This document shows positions 8,601-16,774 of a stretch of 32,046 bases of DNA, piece after piece. Location of the stretch: NCBI RefSeq assembly GCF_001613365.1, contig NZ_BDCF01000071.1, forward strand, positions 1 to 32,046, given 5' to 3'. The stretch is from Nocardia xishanensis NBRC 101358. GTDB lineage: Bacteria > Actinomycetota > Actinomycetes > Mycobacteriales > Mycobacteriaceae. Numbering within the stretch: position 1 is the stretch's first letter; the number at the start of each line of letters is the position of its first letter. Made by a program: the position numbers and the translations under genes. The notes under the pieces are model-generated. The model was not told the DNA's origin and did not search any database. It saw nothing but the letters and a program-made list of their open reading frames with translations.

Positions 8601-9371
8601 TCAGCGGGCGCCCGCTCTGGTGGGAACCGTCATGGACGCGGCGGCGAGCAGCTGGTCGAGCGCGCGCTCCACGTCTTCCTTCCAGCCGTGATCGGAATTC
8701 AGCTCCAAGCGCAGCCGCGGGAAGCGATGGTGCGGCGCGACCACTTCGAACCCGAACTCCTCCAGCAGGTCCGCTTCGATCATGCAGGTCTGCGGTGAGC
8801 ATTCGGTGGGGGAGGCCGCGGCGGAACCGCGGACCGGCGCGCCGATCCGTTCCATGAGCGTCATCGAACCGACTAAACGGTCCGAAAGACGGGTGGCCGG
8901 CGGCTCGGAGCGAATGCCGAACGCTTCCAAGGCCCGGACACCGCGGCGCACCAGATCCGACACCACGGCCTGCACCAGGCGGTGCGCGATGTCTTCGTCC
9001 CGGTGCGGGAATTCGGTCCGCAGTGTCGTCAGGAGGATGGCGTCCGGGCTGACAGGGGAGGTCGGAAACAGCGACGCGCGCGGCACGGCACTCGGCGGCG
9101 AATAGAGCGCACAGCCCGCCACGTTGCCGTCCACGTGCGCCACCTGGCCGCACGAGCCCCACTCCAACATGACCGTCGACAGCCAGGCTTCCTTTTCGAA
9201 GACCGGATCACTGAACGACCGTGAGTCCTCCGCGACGGCGGGATCGATCTCCCAGAAGACACAGCGACGAGCATGCGCGGGCAGCTTGTCCAGTCCGCCG
9301 AGAGTAAGTGCTGTGACGCTGGTCGACACCGCTCTGCTCAGCCTCCAGCTGTCCGATTCATCCACGCTCAC
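8601..9371 (-). CDS. GNAT-family acetyltransferase-like protein (Rv3916c-like)
   Basis: This 256-residue cytoplasmic protein is transcribed convergently to cwlM and upstream of parB in the opposite reading sense. It contains a segment suited to an acetyl-CoA-binding fold (DGNVAGCALYSPPSAVPRA, then LVQAVVSDLVRRGVRALEAFG), which resembles the beta4-alpha3-beta5 part of GNAT enzymes. The gene at this position in mycobacteria (Rv3916c) is a conserved protein of unknown substrate, and synteny is the main reason for the call. The GTG at 9371 is the longest start; a second GTG two codons in is equally possible. Substrate and role are unknown. The 208 nt between it and parB contain a short palindrome (CGTCAC A GTGACG) but no gene. 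Confidence 0.7.
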   Translation of the reverse strand: MSVDESDSWRLSRAVSTSVTALTLGGLDKLPAHARRCVFWEIDPAVAEDSRSFSDPVFEKEAWLSTVMLEWGSCGQVAHVDGNVAGCALYSPPSAVPRASLFPTSPVSPDAILLTTLRTEFPHRDEDIAHRLVQAVVSDLVRRGVRALEAFGIRSEPPATRLSDRLVGSMTLMERIGAPVRGSAAASPTECSPQTCMIEADLLEEFGFEVVAPHHRFPRLRLELNSDHGWKEDVERALDQLLAAASMTVPTRAGAR

Positions 9372-9579
9372 GCCGCATCAACGTTTTCTCGCCAGCAAGA
9401 ATAAGCGATCAACCGAACCCGCCTCATTCCACGTCGCTGTGCTGTTGGTCCGAGTTTTCGTGCCGGGCCGCTGGCGCGCGCAATGCCGGTGCGGCACCGC
9501 GGTTTTCGACGCCGTCACAGTGACGTTTCGACGTCGGGCCCGTACTTACGGTGAACACGGGGTTATTTTGCCTTTTCTG

Positions 9580-10605
9580 TCACTGACCGAGCTGCTGTTG
9601 CTCCATCAGACCGACGATGCGTTCCAGATCTTCCACCGACCCGAACTCGACGACGATCTTGCCCTTGCGCTTGCCGAGGCTCACGGTGACTCGGGTGTCG
9701 AACGAATTCGACAGGCGCTCGGCCACGTCCTGCAAGCCGGGCATGTGGATCGGCTTACGCCGGGGAGCCGGGGGAGTGGCCGCATCCGGGTCGCGGTTGG
9801 CCAGCGTGACGGCTTCTTCGGTGGCCCGCACGGAGAGCCCCTCCGCGACGATGCGAGCGGCCAGCACCTCCTGTGCGTCGGCGCCCGCTTCCAGTCCGAG
9901 CAGGGCGCGCGCGTGGCCGGCGGACAGCACGCCCGCCGCGACCCGCCGCTGAACCGGGATCGGCAGCTTCAGCAGACGGATCATGTTCGTGACGACCGGA
10001 CGGGATCGACCGATCCGGGTGGCCAGTTCTTCGTGGGTGACGTCGAATTCCTCGAGCAGCTGCTGGTACGCGGCCGCCTCTTCCAACGGATTCAGCTGCA
10101 CCCGGTGGATGTTCTCCAGGAGGGCGTCGCGCAGCATCGACTCGTCGGCGGTCTCCCGGACGATCGCCGGGATCGCCTCCAGACCGGCCTCCTGGGAGGC
10201 CCGCCAGCGCCGCTCGCCCATGATCAACTGGAAGCGGTCGACGCCCGGCTCGACGCGGCGCACCACGATCGGCTGCATGAGGCCGAACTCGCGGATGGAG
10301 TGCACCAGCTCGGCGAGCGCCTCTTCCTCGAAGACCTGGCGCGGCTGCTTCGGGTTCGGCTCGATCTGGTCCGGCGGAATCTCGCGATAGAGCGCGCCGC
10401 CGGGGGAGGCGAGCTCGGCCTGGTCGGAGGCTTCGGCGGGATCGGGGACGCGATGCAGGTACGCCGAAGCGGGCTGCGGACCGACGGGGTCGAGACCGAT
10501 CACGACGTTGGCCGCGGCGCTGCCGAGACCCTGCGTGGCCGCGGGCCCCGTCGGGATCAGCGCGGCCAGACCACGCCCTAGCCCACCCTTCTTCGCCTGA
10601 GTCAT
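9580..10605 (-). CDS. parB: Chromosome-partitioning protein ParB (CTP-dependent clamp)
   Basis: This 341-residue protein loads at parS sites and spreads along DNA as a CTP-gated clamp. The N-terminus MTQAKKGGLGRGLAALIP is the typical ParA-contacting peptide. CTP-binding motifs are visible as GERRWRAS and ENIHRVQLNPLEEA, and the parS-reading helix-turn-helix is ATRIGRSRPVVTNMIRLLKLP. The C-terminal part (LERIVGLMEQQQ) is the dimerisation helix region. The ATG at 10605 is preferred over upstream in-frame starts because homology begins there. It lies 70 nt downstream of parA and is probably co-transcribed. The parS cluster it should bind lies about 1.5 to 5.3 kb away on the other side of parA. 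Confidence 0.97.
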   Translation of the reverse strand: MTQAKKGGLGRGLAALIPTGPAATQGLGSAAANVVIGLDPVGPQPASAYLHRVPDPAEASDQAELASPGGALYREIPPDQIEPNPKQPRQVFEEEALAELVHSIREFGLMQPIVVRRVEPGVDRFQLIMGERRWRASQEAGLEAIPAIVRETADESMLRDALLENIHRVQLNPLEEAAAYQQLLEEFDVTHEELATRIGRSRPVVTNMIRLLKLPIPVQRRVAAGVLSAGHARALLGLEAGADAQEVLAARIVAEGLSVRATEEAVTLANRDPDAATPPAPRRKPIHMPGLQDVAERLSNSFDTRVTVSLGKRKGKIVVEFGSVEDLERIVGLMEQQQLGQ

Positions 10606-10675
10606 CGGCCCACCGATCCCTTCCCTCGTTCGCCACCGATCCGGGTCACGCCGACCCGGGTCACCAGTACCCGAA

Positions 10676-11680
10676 TCACTCCGCGCCGTTCGCGGCCTGC
10701 CGGGCCATCGCCCGCTGGGCCATTTCACGTCCGGCGTCGAGGTAGCTCATCGCACCCCGGGAGCCTGGATCATAATCGAGCACGGTCATGCCGTAGCCCG
10801 GAGCCTCCGAGACTTTCACGCTGCGCGGAATCACCGAGCGCAGCACCACATCGCCGAAGTGGCCGCGCACCTCCTCCGCGACCTGGTCGGCGAGCTTGGT
10901 GCGACCGTCGTACATCGTGAGGATCACCGTCGACACGTGCAGCTCGGGGTTCAGGTGGGCCTGCACCAGGCCGATATTGCGGAGCAGCTGACCGACGCCC
11001 TCCAGCGCGTAGTACTCGCACTGGATCGGGATCAGCACCTCCTTGGCGGCGACGAGCGCGTTGACCGTCAGCAGGCCGAGGGAAGGCGGGCAGTCGATCA
11101 TCACGTAATCGATGTCGTAGCCCGCGATATTGGCCTCTTGGATAGCCCCCTTGAGGCGGCCTTCCCTGGCGACCATCGAGACGAGTTCGATCTCCGCACC
11201 CGCGAGATCGATCGTCGCCGGGATGCACAGCAGCCGCTCGTTGTGCGGACTCTGCTGGATGGCGTCCTTGACGGAGACCTCGCCGATGAGCAGTTCATAG
11301 CTGGAAGGGACACCCGAGTGATGCTCGATGCCGAGCGCAGTGCTGGCATTGCCCTGCGGATCGAGATCGATCACGAGCACCTTCATCCCCTGATGCGCCA
11401 GGGCCGCGGCAAGATTCACCGCCGTGGTCGTCTTGCCGACCCCGCCCTTCTGATTCGCGATGGTGATGATCCGTTGCTCGCGAGGTTTAGGCACTGTCAC
11501 CTTTCCTGGATGCAATATCTGACTTGCGCGCTGAGCTTCGGCCGCGATCGGGGTCTCGCTGGGGGAGATGTGCCCGAACGGCGTGCTTCCGAAGGCATCC
11601 GCGTCGAAGTTGCTGGAGTCCAGCATCCCCGGCACGCGCGACATGGTTTCCCGTGAAACATTCGCCGGACCGCTCGACAT
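10676..11680 (-). CDS. parA: Chromosome-partitioning ATPase ParA (Soj)
   Basis: This 334-residue Walker-type ATPase moves ParB-parS complexes. The deviant Walker A motif KGGVGKTT lies about 78 residues in (ITIANQKGGVGKTTTAVNLA), Walker A' is DLDPQGNAS, and Walker B is YVMIDCPPSLG. The DNA-binding C-terminal part is intact (GMTVLDYDPGSRGAMSYLDAGREMA). The N-terminal extension of about 65 residues before the fold is longer than in Bacillus Soj but usual in actinobacteria. The ATG at 11680 has AGGAG 8 nt upstream. The codons for NVSRET at residues 7-12 form a degenerate parS (11645-11660), so the partition complex could touch the 5' end of its own operon. Confidence 0.97.
   Translation of the reverse strand: MSSGPANVSRETMSRVPGMLDSSNFDADAFGSTPFGHISPSETPIAAEAQRASQILHPGKVTVPKPREQRIITIANQKGGVGKTTTAVNLAAALAHQGMKVLVIDLDPQGNASTALGIEHHSGVPSSYELLIGEVSVKDAIQQSPHNERLLCIPATIDLAGAEIELVSMVAREGRLKGAIQEANIAGYDIDYVMIDCPPSLGLLTVNALVAAKEVLIPIQCEYYALEGVGQLLRNIGLVQAHLNPELHVSTVILTMYDGRTKLADQVAEEVRGHFGDVVLRSVIPRSVKVSEAPGYGMTVLDYDPGSRGAMSYLDAGREMAQRAMARQAANGAE
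11645..11660 (-). other. parS: Degenerate parS site inside the parA 5' end
   Basis: Read on the + strand this is GGTTTCCCGTGAAACA, two mismatches from the canonical parS TGTTTCACGTGAAACA. On the - strand the TGTTTCAC half is intact. It encodes the VSRET residues of ParA. Confidence 0.5.
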
Positions 11681-12140
11681 AGACAGCTCCTAACCCGAGA
11701 ACTACAGACCACGTGCTCTCGGCCTATGCCGACGCCGTGTCTTAAACAGCCTGTGTCGGATCGAACATGATGATGCTCCGCCAGGACGGCGCCCGATCAA
11801 CCGAGCGGAGCTGTCCCGCACACCCACATCCCACCGTGGCACCAACGCTCACGCCCGACGCACACTAGCTTGCCAGCACTGAGCGCTAGAAGAAAGTTGA
11901 ATCGCGGCGACACGCAGATAGCGGCGAATCAACGTTGCGCACCGCAGGAATTCCGGCGGGGAGGGGTGGTTTTCGCTGGGGGATTGGGGTTCGGGAACGG
12001 TGGGTTTGGGTTCCGGGTGGGTCGAGGGTCGTGGGCTGGTGCGGTTTCGTTAGCGCAGGCGGTCGTTTTGTTCGATTCGAGGCTCGTTGCGGCGTTGTGG
12101 GATGCGGATCGGTGTGTCCGTTAGGGCAACGGGCGGGCGA

Positions 12141-12156
12141 TGTTTCACGTGAAGCA
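12141..12156 (+). other. parS: parS site 1
   Basis: TGTTTCACGTGAAGCA, one mismatch from the canonical 16-bp ParB site (A14 to G). It lies 24 bp before the hexanucleotide array. Confidence 0.85.
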
Positions 12157-12180
12157 ATGCGTCTCGATGCGGGACCGGGT

Positions 12181-12228
12181 CATCGGCATCGGCATCGGCA
12201 TCGGCATCGGCATCGGCATCGGCATCGG
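12181..12228. repeat. Hexanucleotide tandem repeat (CATCGG) x 8
   Basis: Eight perfect copies of CATCGG, 48 bp. The repeat is not part of a credible gene. Perfect identity of the copies suggests recent slippage and likely length variation between strains. Confidence 0.97.
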
Positions 12229-12650
12229 AGGGTGAGTTATCAATAGAGGCAAGGGAGCCCCGGAGTCGAATCTCTGATGCGCGATCGACGGCGCACCGCT
12301 GCACTCGCCGCGCGGCCGCCCTGACTTAGCCGACACGGAAGATCTCTCCCTCGACGGGAAGACTTTCTCCGAGTCATCCCGGCACGACCGTTCTGCCGCA
12401 GCCGATCCGGCGCACCCACTCTCAGCGCCGCTGACTCGACACAGCTGACTCGGTCGACGCGACCACAGAATCACGACGGCGCCGCCGCCAGGAGCCAACC
12501 GACGCGGCTGGACCGTTCGGAACTCGACGGCGAAAGCAACCGAACCGTAATACCCGTCAACGAGCGCCGAGCGAGTCGACTTCGATGGAAGTCTGAGGCA
12601 CCCCACGCGTATCGACTCTCACCAGTTCGACTGCCAACGCTTGGCATCGA

Positions 12651-12666
12651 TGCTTCACGTGAAACA
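12651..12666 (-). other. parS: parS site 2 (inverted)
   Basis: TGCTTCACGTGAAACA on the + strand, which is the exact reverse complement of the site-1 variant TGTTTCACGTGAAGCA. One mismatch to canonical parS. Confidence 0.85.
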
Positions 12667-13105
12667 TCGATCGAACGCTCCCGTCTCTCCCAAGGGGGAA
12701 GCCTCGGCTCAGGCCGGGATCACGCCGCAAAGCTTGTTCTCCCCATCCTCATCCACCCATCCCCTCGCCGCGACGGTGTGAATCGCGTTGCTGCCGGGCC
12801 GCATACGCAGCCACACGCCAACGCTCGACTTCCCCAGCCACGTATGACGGGATAAACGCCAGCGCGTCCTTCCAAGAGCGCCAAGGCAGTCCTCGTCAGT
12901 TCGCTCGCACAAGCCTGCCCGCATCGCAGCCCTGCCTCGTCTGAATGATCTACAGCTCAACTCCGATCCCACCCTTGCCCGAGCGCCGCACCGCTTTGAG
13001 TCCAGCCAGGCTTCACCTCCCCGGTGGTGCCAGGCTCCAACTCCAACTCCCACTGCGGCTCCGGCCTGCGCTAGGGCACCAACATGCCCGGACGATCAGA
13101 GCCGA

Positions 13106-13121
13106 TGTTTCACGTGAAGCA
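13106..13121 (+). other. parS: parS site 3
   Basis: TGTTTCACGTGAAGCA, identical to site 1. It opens a segment that is repeated in diverged form after site 4. Confidence 0.85.
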
Positions 13122-13430
13122 TTGGCAGTGCCCGAGCAGCCGCCGCGCCCACATCGCGGCACGACCCCCGATCGCGCTCGGTCGAATCGATCGGTCGCGT
13201 GCGGCTATCGGGGACGGGAGCAGGTGGCGCACTGCGAGTGCCGACTCCCTATTCACAGCGATGGATCTCAAGTGAGCGCCGGACCGACGGCTGGTTGTGC
13301 CGACCCGCGAATGCTCCGCGTCGGCGCGATGCCACGTACGCCGGGATGGTCGGCCTCGGCGATGACGGCAAAGCGCCGGTGCTGGTGACCGTCTCGCTGG
13401 GAGAGTCGGGCATCGCAGCCCGCTCGTCGG
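13106..13430 (+). repeat. Diverged duplicated parS module, copy A
   Basis: Order: parS (13106), a block from CGAATCGATCGGTCGCGTG (13183) to ATGGATCT (13261-13268), then a block from GGACCGACGGCT (13281) through GTCGGCGCGA (13320) to GCTGGTGACC (13381). The same landmarks return in the same order downstream (copy B), with base changes and small indels. Not a coding repeat as far as can be seen. Confidence 0.7.
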
Positions 13431-13447
13431 GGACCGACTTTCCTGCC

Positions 13448-13658
13448 GCCCGGGTGCGGCGGGGAGCCCGGGTGCGGCGGAGAGCCCGGGTGCGGCGGAG
13501 AGCCCGGGTGCGGCGGAGAGCCCGGGTGCGGCGGAGAGCCCGGGTGCGGCGGAGAGCCCGGGTGCGGCGGAGAGCCCGGGTGCGGCGGAGAGCCCGGGTG
13601 CGGCGGAGAGCCCGGGTGCGGCGGAGAGCCCGGGTGCGGCGGAGAGCCCGGGTGCGCT
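13448..13658. repeat. 18-bp tandem repeat array, 12 copies
   Basis: The unit GCCCGGGTGCGGCGGAGA starts at 13448 and recurs every 18 bp, the last copy starting at 13646 and being truncated. The first copy carries G instead of A in its tail; the following copies are essentially identical. The unit contains the palindrome CCCGGG. Its length keeps reading frames open on both strands, which explains the long artificial frames here. It ends 45 bp before parS site 4. Confidence 0.97.
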
Positions 13659-13703
13659 CGCATTCGCTCGCGCAGCTCCACGCACCGGGCGAACCGAGGC
13701 TGA

Positions 13704-13719
13704 TGTTTCACGTGAAGCA
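13704..13719 (+). other. parS: parS site 4
   Basis: TGTTTCACGTGAAGCA, identical to sites 1 and 3, with the shared flanks GATG upstream and TTGGC downstream as in site 3. Confidence 0.85.
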
Positions 13720-14245
13720 TTGGCGTGGGACGCATCTGCTGTCTCGTCCGCAAAGTGGCGCGGTCGCTCGATCACGGTCTCTCGAATCGATCAGTCGCGT
13801 GCGGCGGTTATCGGGGGAGGGGAGCGGATGGCGCGTTGCGGGGTTCGCCTCCCTCTCTTCACGGGAATGGATCTGCCAGAACGCGGGGACCCAGGGTTTC
13901 CTTCAGGAGCCGCGATTCCGTCGCCTCGGCGCGAATGCCGCGCCGGGGATAACGGCCTCGGCGGGGGCTGGTGTCGCGGCCCGGCGGCCGTCTCGCTGGG
14001 TAAGGCACGCGCCTCGCTCCCTCGCGGAGCGGCTTAGGCGTTCGCGCCTCATCCGCGACGGGGCCCAGAGCAGCCCTCACAAAGGCTCGACTCTGCCGGG
14101 TTTAGGCGGACCGACGGCTTCTTCGGCGGACCCGCAATTGCCCCCGTCGGCGCGAAGGCCCACACGCCGGGGGTGCCAGGCATAAGCGGCGGCGCTGGTG
14201 ACCCTCTAGCTGAGACGGGGGCCGCGGCTCGCTCCGCGAGGAACG
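13704..14245 (+). repeat. Diverged duplicated parS module, copy B
   Basis: Order: parS (13704), a block starting CGAATCGATCAGTCGCGTG (13783) and ending ATGGATCT (13867-13874), then GGACCGACGGCT (14108), GTCGGCGCGA (14146) and GCTGGTGACC (14194). The parS-to-block distance is 79 bp here against 77 bp in copy A. A partial third version of the last block appears around 13913-14035. Confidence 0.7.
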
Positions 14246-14436
14246 TCATCTGCTTTCACGCCCTCCTGCGGCAACGGGCGCACGGCAGACCCGGCCCCAA
14301 CCCCCGACCTCCTGTCGGCGTCATCCACTCCTTGCCAGACAGTTACAGCGAGATCGACAGGCACTCACAACGAGACGCCATCCAGACCTTGCCGGCCTGT
14401 CGGCATGACTCGCTCTGCCGTGGCGACTAGGCAGCC

Positions 14437-14452
14437 TGTTTCATGTGAAACA
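14437..14452 (-). other. parS: parS site 5
   Basis: TGTTTCATGTGAAACA, one mismatch from canonical parS at the centre (C8 to T). On the - strand it reads GATGTTTCACATGAAACA including its two flanking bases, so the common half is kept. Confidence 0.8.
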
Positions 14453-15174
14453 TCGGACGTGCCCGCGCGCACGAGTCCACGGAATGCACCACCAGCCGAA
14501 CCACTCGGGTCGAGCTCCAACCTTGAACGCTCCAGCTTCCACCTGGCCCCTGTCCGTCCGCCGCTGCTTCCGTCGACAACGGTTCGTGGGAGGCCACCAC
14601 CAGTGCGATGCACACGGCACGTGAGAGCTTCGGCCCCCGTCGCGAGGCGGCGAGAGGAGCCGTCCCGCCGAGACGGCCCTGGACCCCTATCTCGGCGACT
14701 GGACCGCACGCGTCCGCCGCACCTCCATGCGCACCGAGACATGGCGGCACCTCAGTCCGTTGACCCCCCGCACAGCAACCGCCAGATGCCTCGTGAGCGA
14801 CCATTCAGGCTTCGGGGGCAGGATTCATACACCGCATGGCAATGGTCCACACAGGACGCCACAGGGCACCCATACGCCCCTACAGCGGGTGAATAGTCCC
14901 GCGCTCAAATAGGGGCGCGGCCTCTCGACGACCGGCGAGCGCCCACTCATCGGAGCGCGGGCGCATCCATCACCCTGGGACGAAATCGACCAACCGGCCA
15001 GCCGGACCGAATCCCTGCGCGGCACTGAAGCAAACGAGTCGACGGCCGGAAGCAGGCGTCCCCATGGCCCAGTCGGTCCGAACTCGAAGACCGGTCAGGC
15101 CCCGCGATCAAGGCAACCGGTCACCCGGTCGGCCTCCGACGGATCGAGCCTCACACGAACGAGAAAGACTCCGC

Positions 15175-15966
15175 CTACTTCCCACCCGCTCGCCGCCGCT
15201 CGACCCCGCGGCGCAGCACCCCTCCCTCGGATCGACCGCCCCGGCGCGACCCTTCCTTCTCCGCACGACGTCGGGGCGCGCGTTCCGCCCGTGGCAAGCG
15301 TTCCGCGCGGATCACCACCGTCGGCGTTTCCAGCACACCGACTCCGCATTCGAGGACTTCGAACTTCCCCGCGCCCGCTTGGGCGAGCGACTCTCCGTCG
15401 CGCTCCAGTTCTTCGGCTGCGCTCACCCCCTTCAGGGCGAGCATGTGGCCGTGGTCGCGGAGGAGGGGGAGAGACCACTGGGCGAGTTTGGCGAGCGGTG
15501 CCACGGCGCGAGAGGTGACGATGTCGGCGCCGCCGGCTTCTTTCATCACGCCGGATTGTTCGGCGCGGCCGCGGACGACGGTGATGTCCAGTCCGGCCGC
15601 TTCGATGAACTCGCTCAGGAAGACGGTGCGGCGCAGCAACGGCTCGACCAAGGTGATGCGTAGGTCCGGGCGGGCGATGGCCAACGGGATTCCGGGTAGG
15701 CCCGCACCGCTGCCGATATCGACGACGGTCGCCCCTTCTGGCATGAGCTCGGCGACGACCGCGCAATTGAGGATGTGCCGATCCCAGAGCCGGGGCACCT
15801 CGCGGGGGCCGATGAGACCGCGCTCGACACCGGCGGTCGCGAGGGCGGCGCAGTACCGGCGCGCGATATCAAGCCGATCGCCGAAGACCGTGGCGGCCGC
15901 CGCGGGCGGCTCCAGCTCGGTCGGCAGCGCGGCGCTTCCACCGATTTCTCGTTCCACGTGAAACAT
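15175..15966 (-). CDS. rsmG: 16S rRNA (guanine-527-N7)-methyltransferase RsmG (GidB)
   Basis: This enzyme of 263 residues methylates G527 of 16S rRNA with S-adenosylmethionine. The conserved RsmG segments are VPRLWDRHILNCAVVAELM, the SAM loop VVDIGSGAGLPGIPLAIARPD, and VTSRAVAPLAKLAQWSLPLL. It is longer than most members because of a basic tail of about 40 residues. The ATG at 15966 is chosen since it begins MFHVERE, but the purine-rich GGAAGG touches the ATG directly, which is too close for a usual ribosome site, so the start is uncertain. The first codons form a degenerate parS. Loss of this gene is known to give low-level streptomycin resistance in several bacteria. Confidence 0.94.
   Translation of the reverse strand: MFHVEREIGGSAALPTELEPPAAAATVFGDRLDIARRYCAALATAGVERGLIGPREVPRLWDRHILNCAVVAELMPEGATVVDIGSGAGLPGIPLAIARPDLRITLVEPLLRRTVFLSEFIEAAGLDITVVRGRAEQSGVMKEAGGADIVTSRAVAPLAKLAQWSLPLLRDHGHMLALKGVSAAEELERDGESLAQAGAGKFEVLECGVGVLETPTVVIRAERLPRAERAPRRRAEKEGSRRGGRSEGGVLRRGVERRRAGGK
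15950..15965 (-). other. parS: Degenerate parS site over the rsmG start codon
   Basis: CGTTCCACGTGAAACA on the + strand, two mismatches from canonical parS. On the - strand the TGTTTCAC half is intact and encodes MFHV of RsmG, preceded by GA as in the other sites. Confidence 0.5.
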
Positions 15967-16143
15967 CCTTCCGAGCTCGAGGTCGAACACATTGCACAAG
16001 GGGGAGGAGGGGGTTGCACGCCTCGACCGAAAGGCCGCAGCGTCCCCGGCATGGAGAAGGCCCCCGGTCCGAAGACCAGAGGCCAATCCAATCATCAATC
16101 GTCAGCGTGACGAAACGCGCCGTCCACTGGGTAGCCCCGGCGA

Positions 16144-16695
16144 TCAGCCCGGAACGACCACCACGAAACGGTTGGGCTCCACGCCCTCGCTCTCGCTGCT
16201 GACTCCGTCGATCGCCGCGACGGCGTCGTGCACGATCTTGCGCTCGAACGGCGTCATCGGCGTGAGCGATTCCGGCTCACCGGATTCCAGCACCCGCTTG
16301 GCGGCGGCGGTGCCGAGTGCGCTGAGTTCGGAGCGGCGCTTGGCACGCCAGCCCGCGACGTCCAGCATCAGGCGGCTGCGCACACCGGTGGCCTGCTGCA
16401 CCGCGAGCCGGGTGAGCTCCTGCAGCGCGTCGAGCACCTCACCGTTGCGGCCGACCAGCTTCGACAGGTCGCGTCCGCCGTCGATGCTCACCACGGCCCG
16501 GTCGCCCTCGACGTCCAGGTCGATGTCACCGTCGAAGTCGAGCACGTCGAGCAGCTGCTCCAGGTAGTCGCCGGCGATCTCGCCCTCTTCGATCAGGGCT
16601 TCCTCGGCATCGCTCGCCACATCGCCGGTATCCGCTCCGGCGTTCACCATCGTCGTCGCCACGGTGGCGTCCCCTCCGTCGGTTTCAACAGTCAT
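16144..16695 (-). CDS. jag: Jag/KhpB-type RNA-binding protein (KH and R3H domains)
   Basis: A 183-residue cytoplasmic protein. An acidic N-terminus (about residues 1-45) is followed by a type II KH domain (DYLEQLLDVLDFDGDIDLD, then DLSKLVGRNGEVLDALQELTRLAVQQ with the RNA-binding GRNG loop) and an R3H domain (AKRRSELSALGTAAAKRVLES, MTPFERKIVHDAVAAI). The Jag_N domain of firmicute proteins is missing, as usual in actinobacteria. It follows yidC by 79 nt in the rpmH-rnpA-yidD-yidC-jag series. The ATG at 16695 has AAGGA upstream. The family binds RNA with KhpA and affects cell division and envelope growth in other bacteria; the role here is inferred. Confidence 0.94.
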   Translation of the reverse strand: MTVETDGGDATVATTMVNAGADTGDVASDAEEALIEEGEIAGDYLEQLLDVLDFDGDIDLDVEGDRAVVSIDGGRDLSKLVGRNGEVLDALQELTRLAVQQATGVRSRLMLDVAGWRAKRRSELSALGTAAAKRVLESGEPESLTPMTPFERKIVHDAVAAIDGVSSESEGVEPNRFVVVVPG

Positions 16696-16774
16696 TTGGA
16701 TTCCTTCATCTGTCCATCGCGCGCGCCGGGCGCTCGGCGTCGGGCGGTAGCGCGATCCAAGGGTGGCTCGGCGG

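Larger units (their letters stand above)
11681..15174. other. Gene-free, repeat-rich centromere-like region between parA and rsmG
   Basis: About 3.5 kb separate parA and rsmG, which lie close together in mycobacteria as I recall the order. Open frames here have no recognisable domain, no convincing ribosome site and often consist of translated repeats, so no gene is called. What is present: parS-like sites at 12141, 12651, 13106, 13704 and 14437; a hexanucleotide array at 12181-12228; an 18-bp array at 13448-13658; and diverged duplicated segments between 13106 and 14245. The stretch 14453-15174 shows nothing I can identify. The role as the ParB loading region is inferred from the parS sites. 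Confidence 0.75.

Noticed and set aside
9124..10581. A 485-codon frame on the + strand opposite the GNAT gene and parB
   Set aside because: parB on the - strand has complete family motifs; the + frame is its shadow.
13448..13658. Possible CRISPR array
   Set aside because: The 18-bp units are directly adjacent without unique spacers, and no cas genes are present.
13199..14185. Long open frames across 13110-14185 on both strands (Arg-rich or Pro/Gly/Ser-rich repeats)
   Set aside because: They are translations of the 18-bp array and its flanks. An 18-bp unit keeps all frames open; there is no domain, no ribosome site and overlapping frames exist on both strands.
14405..14896. Possible small genes between parS 5 and rsmG
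   Set aside because: Open frames on both strands overlap each other, have no recognisable motif and contain the parS-derived residues; composition gives no support.
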